A program made the position numbers and the translations under genes. Positions 1-6,728 of a DNA stretch of 42,132 bases are shown one piece after another. This DNA comes from an uncultured Coriobacteriaceae bacterium (GTDB lineage: Bacteria > Actinomycetota > Coriobacteriia > Coriobacteriales > Eggerthellaceae). Below the pieces are notes generated by a model. That model searched no databases, was not told the DNA's origin, and worked only from the letters and a program-made list of their open reading frames with translations. Position 1 is the first letter of the stretch. Each line of letters starts with the position of its first letter. Location: positions 1 through 42,132 of the forward strand of contig URQU01000015.1 in NCBI GenBank assembly GCA_900550055.1, given 5' to 3'.

Positions 1-123
1 ATCGTGTGCCCCGCCGCCTTCGGCACCATAAACGCCCGCAACGCAGAGCTCGTCGCCTTCGCACGCTCGCATGGTATCGAGGTCATGCGAGCGTGCGAAG
101 GCGCATCGGAGGATTCCCAATAG
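1..123 (+). CDS. C-terminal fragment of an unidentified protein
   Basis: The reading frame is open from the first base of the window and stops at TAG (121-123), giving 40 residues that end in CEGASEDSQ. The start lies outside the window. I do not recognise the family; the fragment has no membrane segment or clear motif (it contains CPAAFGTINARNAELVAF). Its last third contains a perfect 17-bp inverted repeat (57-73 with 84-100), which is odd for coding DNA and may mean that the frame is spurious or ends in a structured transcript. It runs head-on towards the sugar transferase gene at 196-753. Confidence 0.35.
   Translation: MVCPAAFGTINARNAELVAFARSHGIEVMRACEGASEDSQ
57..100. repeat. Perfect 17-bp inverted repeat, 10-nt loop
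   Basis: CTTCGCACGCTCGCATG at 57-73 is the exact reverse complement of 84-100, with a 10-base spacer. No T-tract follows on either strand, so it is not a standard intrinsic terminator. It lies inside the partial frame at 1-123. Confidence 0.8.
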
Positions 124-195
124 CCATTAGAGCAGCAGGGCAGATGCGTAGAGCGAAAGCGGGAGATTCCCGAGCGCAATGAGACCGGGCCCGCA

Positions 196-753
196 CTATC
201 CCGCAGGTTGCCTGCAGCAAAGCATACACGCACCCGCGTAACGCCGAACGGGGCGGGCTCTCCACAAATCCAAATCGACCCACTCGTCGAAGGTGATGGA
301 GTCGCGGTTGCGACGGGTTTGCCAGTAGCAGGTCATGCCGGGCTTCACCAGCAGCCTTTGGCGCTGGTAGTCGTTGTAGGTTGCAACCTCGTTCGGCAGC
401 GCGGGACGCGGTCCCACGACGCTCATGTCGCCACGAACGATATTGAGAAGCTGAGGCAGTTCATCGATTGACGTCTTGCGCAACGTGGCACCAATTGGGG
501 TCATGACCGACTGGTTTTCATGCATAACGCGCGTAGGAACATCAGCAGGCGTATCCGCCATCATCGAACGAAACTTGAAGCAGACAAACGGCTTCTTATT
601 ACGTCCGTAGCGCTCCTGCTTGAAGATAACCGGACCGGGACTTGTTGCTTTGACCGCCAAGGCCGTTCCCAACAAAAGCGGAGACAAAAGCACCAGGCCC
701 AAACAGGCTGAGGTTATATCGAAAATGCGCTTAAACGCACAAACGCCACGCAT
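196..753 (-). CDS. Undecaprenyl-phosphate sugar phosphotransferase, C-terminus replaced
   Basis: This is a polyprenyl-phosphate sugar-1-phosphate transferase (WcaJ/PglC-like core), which starts surface glycan synthesis by moving a sugar phosphate onto the membrane lipid carrier. Seen in the 185-residue product: KRIFDITSACLGLVLLSP, a membrane-entry helix at about residues 8-33; GPVIFKQERYGRNKKPF; FKFRSM; the DELPQL and GDMSVVGPRP signatures; and KPGMTCYWQTRRNR near the end. After EWVDLDL, where family members normally continue for about 30 residues in a conserved tail, this one runs into unrelated Arg/Cys-rich sequence and stops. No other frame restores the tail, so truncation by rearrangement is more likely than a simple frameshift. 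The gene follows the LoaP-like gene by 70 bases on the same strand and has a weak ribosome-binding site. Core activity may or may not survive. Confidence 0.75.
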   Translation of the reverse strand: MRGVCAFKRIFDITSACLGLVLLSPLLLGTALAVKATSPGPVIFKQERYGRNKKPFVCFKFRSMMADTPADVPTRVMHENQSVMTPIGATLRKTSIDELPQLLNIVRGDMSVVGPRPALPNEVATYNDYQRQRLLVKPGMTCYWQTRRNRDSITFDEWVDLDLWRARPVRRYAGACMLCCRQPAG

Positions 754-823
754 GGCCTAGGATGCACCATAGCCGGCTGCGAGGATTGCGCTATTCTCAC
801 ATAGTCTTTTGCTTTGTCGCTGC

Positions 824-1360
824 TCACTTTTCCCTGTCCATTAGTTTGCCTTGGGTTTTGCTTACCATTTGCAGGCCTGCTTGGGCTCGCACGGTGCGGC
901 CACCCATCGGCATTTCCAGATACGCTAGGCGCTTGCGATGGTTCACCTTGCGCACCCAGTCTTCCCTGCCCTTAAGCGGGCCCTCCACGATCACCAGCTT
1001 GCCGTCTTCCATGTAGCCCACGGACTCCCCGACGGTTCGCTGGTCTTTTTGGGTGACCTTTTGCACCCACGCTTGCTCGTCTTCGGTCAGGGGGATGAAT
1101 GCGTTGTCGTTTCCCAGGATCTTGGTGAGGCTTCTCACGCGTCGCAGCTTGTCGGCCAGCTCGTCGACCTGCGACGTCACGCAGATCAGGTAGCCGGGGA
1201 ACAAGCACTCCTTCGAAGGAATCCAGGTGCCATCGGGTCGTCTTTTGCCGGTCAGGTACTGCGGGACGAAGCATTCGTCCAGCACGTCTTCGGCTGCCTG
1301 CTTGATGTCGTCGCATGCCGTCTTCTCGCGGCCGGTCTCAACTTGCACGACGTACCACAT
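824..1360 (-). CDS. loaP: NusG-paralogue transcription antiterminator (LoaP-like)
   Basis: The 178-residue protein has the NusG plan: an NGN domain opening with MWYVVQVETGREKTACDDI, the FVPQYLTGKRR and LFPGYL segments, then a KOW domain (GKLVIVEGPLKGREDWVRKVN, about residues 120-140). General NusG would be encoded with secE/rplK; this copy stands beside a polysaccharide gene, as is typical of specialised paralogues (LoaP, RfaH, UpxY). These travel with RNA polymerase and let it pass terminators in long glycan or metabolite operons. LoaP members are known from Firmicutes and Actinobacteria and recognise leader RNA hairpins. The ATG start has AAAGGGG six bases upstream. The 5' leader on this strand (1361 to about 1670) is rich in hairpins. 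Placement in LoaP rather than another NusG subfamily is inference from context. Confidence 0.8.
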   Translation of the reverse strand: MWYVVQVETGREKTACDDIKQAAEDVLDECFVPQYLTGKRRPDGTWIPSKECLFPGYLICVTSQVDELADKLRRVRSLTKILGNDNAFIPLTEDEQAWVQKVTQKDQRTVGESVGYMEDGKLVIVEGPLKGREDWVRKVNHRKRLAYLEMPMGGRTVRAQAGLQMVSKTQGKLMDREK

Positions 1361-1458
1361 GGGCCGCCCCTTTCCGCTTGGCTTCCTGAATTTTGGGATG
1401 GCTGCGCCAGCCCGCCATGGTGCGGCAGGTGGCTGTTGGAAAACGCATTCATTCCCCT

Positions 1459-1498
1459 GGTGCCAACGAACACCGAACGCGATGTTGTTCAGGGCACC
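1459..1498 (-). promoter_or_regulatory. Leader hairpin upstream of the LoaP-like gene
   Basis: GGTGCC (1459-1464) pairs with GGCACC (1493-1498), with further pairing inside (GAACA with TGTT and TTC). It lies about 100 bases upstream of the LoaP-like start codon. There is no T-tract, so it reads as a leader structure rather than a terminator. Confidence 0.45.
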
Positions 1499-1559
1499 CT
1501 GGCATGGTGCAGGCCGCCGCGCCCAAGGCGTGCCAGCCTACGGAAAACGCGCTGACGGG

Positions 1560-1625
1560 GTTTCGCCACCATGTCGGTGGCACGACATCTTTACGATGCG
1601 GTGGCCCCGACATGGTGTGTGAAAC
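1560..1625 (-). promoter_or_regulatory. Long two-part inverted repeat in the leader of the LoaP-like gene
   Basis: CACCATGTCGG (1567-1577) is the exact complement of CCGACATGGTG (1607-1617), and GTTTC (1560-1564) pairs with GAAAC (1621-1625) outside it after short bulges. The 29-base interior holds further pairing (CATC with GATG). Lying upstream of a LoaP-like gene on its transcribed strand, it is a candidate RNA element for antiterminator recognition or autoregulation. That role is inference. Confidence 0.55.
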
Positions 1626-1769
1626 GGGCCATCGGCTTGTTTTCCATCACGCAATAATACACGAGAACCGATTTACTGTTGTAAAGAAACTGTTATGCCC
1701 CCTACATCTTCGCATGCCATGTCCCAAGAGCGGGTCTTTCTGCAATAAACGCACTTTTATGTGGCTCTT

Positions 1770-1787
1770 TATGAAACCTGTTTCATA
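1770..1787. promoter_or_regulatory. 18-bp operator-like palindrome
   Basis: TATGAAA-cctg-TTTCATA is a perfect 7-bp inverted repeat with a 4-base spacer, in the AT-rich part of the divergent intergenic region. It has the size of a dimeric repressor site. Which of the two flanking genes it serves is unknown. Confidence 0.4.
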
Positions 1788-1978
1788 TCGGGCGGAGGAA
1801 CGCCACGGACACAGCGCGCAGGCGGCGCTCCCGCTTACCCCCACTGACGTTTTCGCGCTTCCCCTTCCGCCATCTGCGCGGTTTCGTCAGCTGCCCTCTG
1901 GGGTGGCCCCGGCACATGTCTTGCGATTTCCGCTGCCTTTACTGGGGCCGCTCTCCCCGTGTTCCCCGGTTCATCTGC

Positions 1979-1984
1979 TAGAAT
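1979..1984 (+). promoter_or_regulatory. Candidate -10 element of the sensor kinase gene
   Basis: TAGAAT lies 44 bases before the proposed TTG start at 2029. No good -35 box is seen 17 bases upstream, so this is a weak call. Confidence 0.3.
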
Positions 1985-2028
1985 CGCTGATGCATTGTTT
2001 ATGTGCTTATCACTTGGGGGAGACCGCC

Positions 2029-4854
2029 TTGAAACACTTGTACACGCTCCGCGCCGTTGGCCGACGCGCCGCCGCGCTTGCGTTGAGCGCGGTACTTGCC
2101 GTTACGTGCATCTCGCTGGCGCCGCTTTGCCCGGCATCCGCCCAGGAGAAGTCCCCTGACACCGCTTCGCAATCCGACACCCCCGAGATCAAGACCGTGC
2201 GCGTGGGCTGGTTGCTCAGTAACCAGGGCTTCCAAAACGGCATGCCCGGCGAGTACATGTCCGGCTGGGGCTACGAGTACCTGCAAACGCTGTCCTACTA
2301 CACACCCGGCTGGAAATACGAGTACGTCCCCGGCACCTTCCCCGAGCTTATACAGAAGCTCAAGGACGGCGAGATCGACCTGATGCCCAACATCTCCTAC
2401 ACCGCCGAGCGCGCCGAGAAGCTGCTGTACTCGTCGAATCCTCAGGGCATGGAGCACTATTACATCTTCGCGAAACCCACCAACGATACGCTGGGGGCGG
2501 GCGACCCGGCCGCGCTCAACGGCATGACCGTCGGCGTCAACCCCGACGTCATGCAAACCGAGGTGGGCAAGCAGTGGATCGAGAATCAGGGCATCAGCTG
2601 CAACTACCGTTATTACAGCAGCGGCAACGCGCTGTTCGACGCGCTTTCCTCCGGCGAGGTGGACGCCATCATCATGAACGACACCATCTCGTCGGCCGAC
2701 GCCATGCCCGTGTTCTCCGTGGGTGAAAGCAACTACTTCTTCGCAGTACCTAAATCGCGCCAGGACCTTATGGACGACATCAACACGGCCATGGCCATGC
2801 TCAGAAGCACCAACCCGCGCTACAACGACGAGGTCAAAACCCGCTATTCCGCGCGCAACAGCGGCTCGTCGGCGCTGAACGGCCCCGAGAGCGCTTGGCT
2901 TGCCAGCCACGGCAACACTATCACCTTCGGGTACTTGGACAACCTGCTGCCGTTCTCCAACACGGGCCAGGACGGACAAATCGAAGGCTCGCTTTCCGCC
3001 CTGGTCAGCACACTGGAGAAACAATACGGCATCACGGTGAACGCCGTGCCGTTCGACTCGAACAAGGAGCTCACCGACGCGCTGCGCGACAGCAGCATCG
3101 ACGTGGCCATGCCCATCAACAAGGACTTTTGGCTTGCCGAACAGGCGGGGTTCATCCAGTCGTCGGCAGTAACCACCACCTCGCTTGTGGCTATCTACAC
3201 GGGCGGCAACCTTGATGACGCGCTGAAGAACATCGCGTACCACGACCGTTCGCTGCTGGACAGCAGCGACCTACACGTACGCTACCCCGAAGCCACCATC
3301 ACGCAATACCCCACGGCGCATGCATGCGTCGACGCCATCAAGGCGGGCAAGGCAACGTGCATGATCATGACCGTCACCGGGCTTGACACGCTGCGCGACG
3401 AGGTCGATCTGGGCAGCCTGGTCACCGCCGAGATACCCAGGAGCATCGGGCTGACTTGCTGGATGCGGCAAGGCGACGCCCAGCTGCTCAGCATCGTGAA
3501 CAAGGGCATCGTCAGCGCCGCCGACGACATCGCGGCAAGCGCGTATTCGCATTATTCCTATTCAGACGGGCAATCCGAGTTCGCCCAGTTCGTCGAGCGT
3601 AACCGCGTGGCCATCCTCACGGCTATCGGCGCACTGCTTTTGGGCGTCATCGGCATCCTGGCGTGGTCGCTGCACAGCGCGCGCGAGGCGCAGCGCAGAG
3701 CGCAGGAGGCCAGCGTCGCGAAAACCGCGTTCCTCTCCCGCATGAGCCACGACATCCGCACGCCGCTCAACGGCATCTTGGGGCTTTTGGAGCTCAACGG
3801 GCAGCACCCCGACGACGCGGAGGCGAACGGCCAGAACCGCGAGAAAGCCAAGGTGGCGGCCAATCATCTGCTCACGCTGATCAACGACATCCTGGAGATG
3901 AGCAAGATCGAGGACCGCGCCGTTGAGCTTGAGAACCTGCCGTTCAACCTGACGGACCTGTGCCGTGACATCTTCGTGCTGGGGCAGATCCGCGCGAAAA
4001 GCCGCGACGTCACGCTGACCACCAGCGGCCCGGACACCTTCGCCTACCCCGACGTATACGGCAGCCCCCTGCATGTGCGCCGCGTGTTCCTGAACCTGGT
4101 GGAGAACTGCATCAAGTACAACAAGCCCGGCGGCTCCGTGCACTGCTCGGCCGAGCAGATGGACCTGGTCGGGGACAAGATCGTCTACCGCTTCATCATC
4201 AGCGACACGGGCATCGGCATGTCGCCGGAGTTCCTCAAGCACCTGTTCGAGCCGTTCGCGCAGGCCAACGACGACGCGCGCAGCAACTACCAGGGCACGG
4301 GCATGGGCATGCCCATTGTGAAGGCGCTCGTGAAGAACATGGGCGGCACCATTTCCGTGAAAAGCGAGCTGGGTCGGGGCACCACGTTCACCGTGGACCT
4401 GCCGTTCGTGATCAACCGCACGCCGGAGAAGGCCGTGGAAGCGTCGGCCGATGCCGGGGAATGCGACATTTGCGGCATGAGCATCCTGCTGGTCGAGGAC
4501 AACGAGCTGAACACCGAGATCGCTCAGGCGCTGCTGGAACACGACGGCGCCCTGATCACCACCGCCGCCAACGGCAAGGAAGCGCTCGAGCTGTTCCAAG
4601 CCAAACCCGCCGGCGCGTTCGACGCCATCCTCATGGACGTCATGATGCCCGAGATGAACGGCTACGAGGCCACGCGCGCCATCCGCCTGTGCGATAAACC
4701 CGACGCCGCCGACGTGCCCATCATCGCCATGACCGCCAACGCCTTCGCCGAGGACGTGGCGCGCGCCAAGGAATCCGGCATGAACGACCACCTGTCCAAG
4801 CCGATCGAAATCGAGAAGCTGAAGGAAACGCTAGCGAAGTATCGCGTGAGGTAA
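2029..4854 (+). CDS. Hybrid sensor histidine kinase with two extracytoplasmic solute-binding domains
   Basis: The 941-residue protein (TTG start; GGGGGAGA lies six bases upstream) has a signal peptide (1-38, ending PASA/QE) and two tandem periplasmic-binding-protein type 3 domains (about 55-270 and 295-510). These are followed by one membrane helix (about 527-548), a HisKA domain with the phospho-acceptor H574 in SHDIRTPLNG, and an ATPase domain (N-box VENCIKYN near 690, DTGIGM near 726, GTGMGMPIV). A receiver domain completes it (VEDN near 822, phospho-acceptor D870 in MDVMMPEMNG, K924 in SKP). This is the BvgS/EvgS plan: ligand capture outside the cell drives kinase activity and an internal phosphorelay. 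No HPt domain or DNA-binding response regulator is adjacent, so its target is encoded elsewhere or it acts through the receiver. The two sensor domains suggest an amino-acid-like or other small ligand; the identity is unknown. Confidence 0.9.
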   Translation: MKHLYTLRAVGRRAAALALSAVLAVTCISLAPLCPASAQEKSPDTASQSDTPEIKTVRVGWLLSNQGFQNGMPGEYMSGWGYEYLQTLSYYTPGWKYEYVPGTFPELIQKLKDGEIDLMPNISYTAERAEKLLYSSNPQGMEHYYIFAKPTNDTLGAGDPAALNGMTVGVNPDVMQTEVGKQWIENQGISCNYRYYSSGNALFDALSSGEVDAIIMNDTISSADAMPVFSVGESNYFFAVPKSRQDLMDDINTAMAMLRSTNPRYNDEVKTRYSARNSGSSALNGPESAWLASHGNTITFGYLDNLLPFSNTGQDGQIEGSLSALVSTLEKQYGITVNAVPFDSNKELTDALRDSSIDVAMPINKDFWLAEQAGFIQSSAVTTTSLVAIYTGGNLDDALKNIAYHDRSLLDSSDLHVRYPEATITQYPTAHACVDAIKAGKATCMIMTVTGLDTLRDEVDLGSLVTAEIPRSIGLTCWMRQGDAQLLSIVNKGIVSAADDIAASAYSHYSYSDGQSEFAQFVERNRVAILTAIGALLLGVIGILAWSLHSAREAQRRAQEASVAKTAFLSRMSHDIRTPLNGILGLLELNGQHPDDAEANGQNREKAKVAANHLLTLINDILEMSKIEDRAVELENLPFNLTDLCRDIFVLGQIRAKSRDVTLTTSGPDTFAYPDVYGSPLHVRRVFLNLVENCIKYNKPGGSVHCSAEQMDLVGDKIVYRFIISDTGIGMSPEFLKHLFEPFAQANDDARSNYQGTGMGMPIVKALVKNMGGTISVKSELGRGTTFTVDLPFVINRTPEKAVEASADAGECDICGMSILLVEDNELNTEIAQALLEHDGALITTAANGKEALELFQAKPAGAFDAILMDVMMPEMNGYEATRAIRLCDKPDAADVPIIAMTANAFAEDVARAKESGMNDHLSKPIEIEKLKETLAKYRVR

Positions 4855-4991
4855 CGCGGGCGCGCGGGCTGGCGGCGGGCCGGCGTGGCGGCCGGGCGGC
4901 TGGCGGCGAGTTGCGGGTTGCAGCGGGCGGCTGGCGGCGGGCTGGCGCACCAGCTTAGCGCCCTGCGGTAGGCGTTCCGCAGCCGCTTGCC
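4855..4991. repeat. GC-rich short-repeat spacer between convergent genes
   Basis: Iterations of GGCTGGCGGCG and close variants fill the gap between the kinase stop and the fic stop. No convincing terminator was found in it. Confidence 0.5.
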
Positions 4992-6233
4992 CTACTTCCC
5001 TGCTAGAACGCGGCGGATTCCCTGCATGGAGGACACGTCCTCGAGCACAGCTATAAGCTCGTCGCATTGGTAGAACACCCCGCGACGGCGGTTTCCCATG
5101 GGGCTGAGCATCCCCATTTCGCACGCCCTTTCTATAATCGTTGCGGCTGTGCGCGTAGAGATTCCCAACTCTGTGGCCACGAACGAAGCGTTCACCACCG
5201 GCTGCTTGGCCAGCAGATTGGGCAAGCGATGCAAGGCGGACCCTTTACGCTCGTGGATACAATCCGCCCATTCCGCGAACACCTCGTCGATGTCACGCGC
5301 GACCATGTTGCCAACGGCCACCGCAAGCTCAAGCGCGTCAACCAGCTGCTCGACGATCGCAAGCGGATTGCCGGCCTGGAACTGAACGATAGCGTCCATA
5401 TACGCGTCGATGTTGTGCAAAAGCCCGGCCGAAATGGGCAAACTTGCGTGCCGTAACACGTCGGAGCTGCGCAGGACAGCATGCAGGAGAACCCTGCCCG
5501 TCCGGCCGTTTCCGTCGATGAACGGGTGAATCGTCTCGAATTGCGCGTGCACGACAGCGGCTTTCGCGATAGAGGGCATATTGCTGCCGTTCACGAAAGC
5601 GACCAGATCATCAAGGCAGCCGGGCACGCGGTCGGCGCACGGCGGCACGAACAGCGCGCCGTGCGGGCTATACGCGGCGCCGCCGACCCAAACCTGCTCG
5701 TCGCGCAAGCAACCGCCGAACGACAAACCCGCGTCTTGCCCATCCTGCCCGCCGCGTGTAATCAGAGCTTCGTGCACCTCGCGGATGCGCTGGACCGAAA
5801 GCTCTCCCGAAAAGCCGAGCGCGGCGCGCATGGCTGCAACGTTTCCGGCGATAATGCGGGCGTTTTGCGCCACATCGCTCGATAGCTCAGCTAGGGCAAC
5901 GTTGCGCACGCTCGACGTCATGTTCTCGATCTGCGAACTTGCCGACGACTCGCTGCGCAACAGCAAAGCTGGCAAATCGTAGCCGCGGGCTTCCTGCTGC
6001 GCATCGAAGCGAACGAGCAGGAAGGCAACTTCCTCCATGCGGCTTTGCAATTCGGCAGGAATGAGGACGTCCTTATCACGCAGCTCAAACGGAACCGCCG
6101 CGCGATACGTTCCAGTGATTTTCCGACGACGTGACTTCGGCACGCCCTCCAACGCATCATGATCAACCCGCCACGCAAGCTCTTCGTAGCCCACAGGCTC
6201 CCATTGATAGTCCAGCTCGCCGTTGCCGCCCAT
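4992..6233 (-). CDS. Fic family protein (adenylyltransferase) with built-in inhibitory motif
   Basis: The 413-residue protein carries the complete Fic active-site loop HPFIDGNGRTGR (H236 to R247), the signature of enzymes that transfer AMP from ATP to a protein hydroxyl. Upstream, SSQIEN (S99 to N104) matches the [S/T]xxxE[G/N] inhibitory helix; E103 would block ATP, which makes this a class II Fic protein inhibited from its own N-terminal side. An N-terminal Fic_N-like domain precedes it, and a winged-helix segment at the C-terminus (STRTAATIIERACEMGML) suggests DNA binding or autoregulation. The ATG start has GGAGG five bases upstream. No separate antitoxin gene is adjacent, as expected for class II. 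The target protein is unknown. A palindromic array lies just upstream. Confidence 0.9.
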   Translation of the reverse strand: MGGNGELDYQWEPVGYEELAWRVDHDALEGVPKSRRRKITGTYRAAVPFELRDKDVLIPAELQSRMEEVAFLLVRFDAQQEARGYDLPALLLRSESSASSQIENMTSSVRNVALAELSSDVAQNARIIAGNVAAMRAALGFSGELSVQRIREVHEALITRGGQDGQDAGLSFGGCLRDEQVWVGGAAYSPHGALFVPPCADRVPGCLDDLVAFVNGSNMPSIAKAAVVHAQFETIHPFIDGNGRTGRVLLHAVLRSSDVLRHASLPISAGLLHNIDAYMDAIVQFQAGNPLAIVEQLVDALELAVAVGNMVARDIDEVFAEWADCIHERKGSALHRLPNLLAKQPVVNASFVATELGISTRTAATIIERACEMGMLSPMGNRRRGVFYQCDELIAVLEDVSSMQGIRRVLAGK

Positions 6234-6304
6234 GCGCCCCTCCGTTTCGCCTCCATGATGGTTTTGAATAGGGAAACTGATGTAGTTTCGTTTCTCTTGT
6301 GGCC

Positions 6305-6340
6305 AGTATAACGGAAACGAATCGTGTTTTACTTCCGTTA
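6305..6340 (-). promoter_or_regulatory. Candidate fic promoter overlapped by a palindrome
   Basis: On the minus strand, TATACT (6305-6310) fits a -10 box about 72 bases before the fic ATG. TAACGGAA (6309-6316) and TTCCGTTA (6333-6340), an 8-bp inverted repeat, cover its upstream edge. A repressor bound there, possibly Fic through its winged helix, would block the promoter. That last step is inference. Confidence 0.45.
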
Positions 6341-6496
6341 GATGCGTATTAGCGGAAGTGAATTGCGTCTCACTTCCGCTATCGGTGCATCATTTGAAGC
6401 AAAACCGCGTCTCGGATGTTCTCATGCATCGACGAAACTTGTTGGATTTGCAAGTTTCGTCGATGCGATGGTCAAAACTTGCAGCAGATGCAAGTT
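6309..6496. repeat. Array of palindromic units with 40-41 bp period
   Basis: There are four palindromes in two related pairs. Pair one: TAACGGAA...TTCCGTTA (6309-6340) and AGCGGAAGTG...CACTTCCGCT (6351-6380), with CGGAA repeating at 41 bp and similar spacer sequence. Pair two: a perfect 16-bp repeat (6426-6441 with 6451-6466, core AAACTTG...CAAGTTT) and AACTTGCA...TGCAAGTT (6476-6496), with AAACTTG repeating at 40 bp. GCGTCTC recurs at 6365, 6407 and 6513. It looks like a degraded tandem array of operator-sized sites. Confidence 0.65.
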
Positions 6497-6579
6497 CTGA
6501 CGAAGCGACAACGCGTCTCGAGCGTTCTCCGCCTGAATCTCATCTGCCGTTTGTCACCTGGCCCCGTCGGACGCTTATG

Positions 6580-6623
6580 CCGGACATTTAGGACATTTAG
6601 GGGACGTAGCACTAACTGTCCGG
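6580..6623. repeat. REP-like dispersed palindrome, copy 1
   Basis: CCGGACA (6580-6586) and TGTCCGG (6617-6623) bracket a core containing GGGGACGTAGCA. The same core and ends recur at 17219-17317, so this is a dispersed repeat family, similar in style to the palindromes mobilised by REP-associated tyrosine transposases. No transposase gene is present here. Confidence 0.6.
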
Positions 6624-6667
6624 CCCGATCTCTACGGCTTTTACGACGGGTATTGCCCACCCCAAAC

Positions 6668-6712
6668 TCGACGGCTTTTGCGCTAGGGGTCGCCTGGCGC
6701 AAAGGCCGTCGA
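6668..6712 (-). terminator. Strong hairpin 3' of sbcC
   Basis: 6668-6683 (TCGACGGC then TTTTGCGC) pairs with 6697-6712 over 16 bp with one G-U, around a 13-base loop. It begins 17 bases beyond the sbcC stop. The T-tract is poor, so it may only stabilise the 3' end or act with another factor. Confidence 0.45.
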
Positions 6713-6728
6713 TTCGTTTGCCGCGCCC

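Larger units (their letters stand above)
1361..2028. other. 668-bp intergenic region between divergent genes
   Basis: It holds the hairpin-rich leader of the minus-strand LoaP-like gene (1361 to about 1640) and an AT-richer patch at about 1640-1790 likely to contain its promoter. On the minus strand TTTACA and TATTAT are seen there, but 20 bases apart, so the match is weak. Small palindromes lie at 1672-1685 (TTTAC-tgtt-GTAAA) and 1770-1787. The kinase promoter lies near 1979. In-frame codons upstream of 2029 exist on the plus strand but look non-coding. Confidence 0.5.

Noticed and set aside
1393..2028. In-frame N-terminal extension of the sensor kinase by about 212 residues
   Set aside because: It lacks family similarity, would bury the signal peptide, and overlaps the leader of the divergent gene. 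The TTG at 2029 has a good ribosome-binding site and gives a proper signal peptide.
6309..6496. CRISPR array
   Set aside because: The units are imperfect palindromes with about 40-bp period and related spacers; there are no constant repeats with unique spacers and no cas genes.
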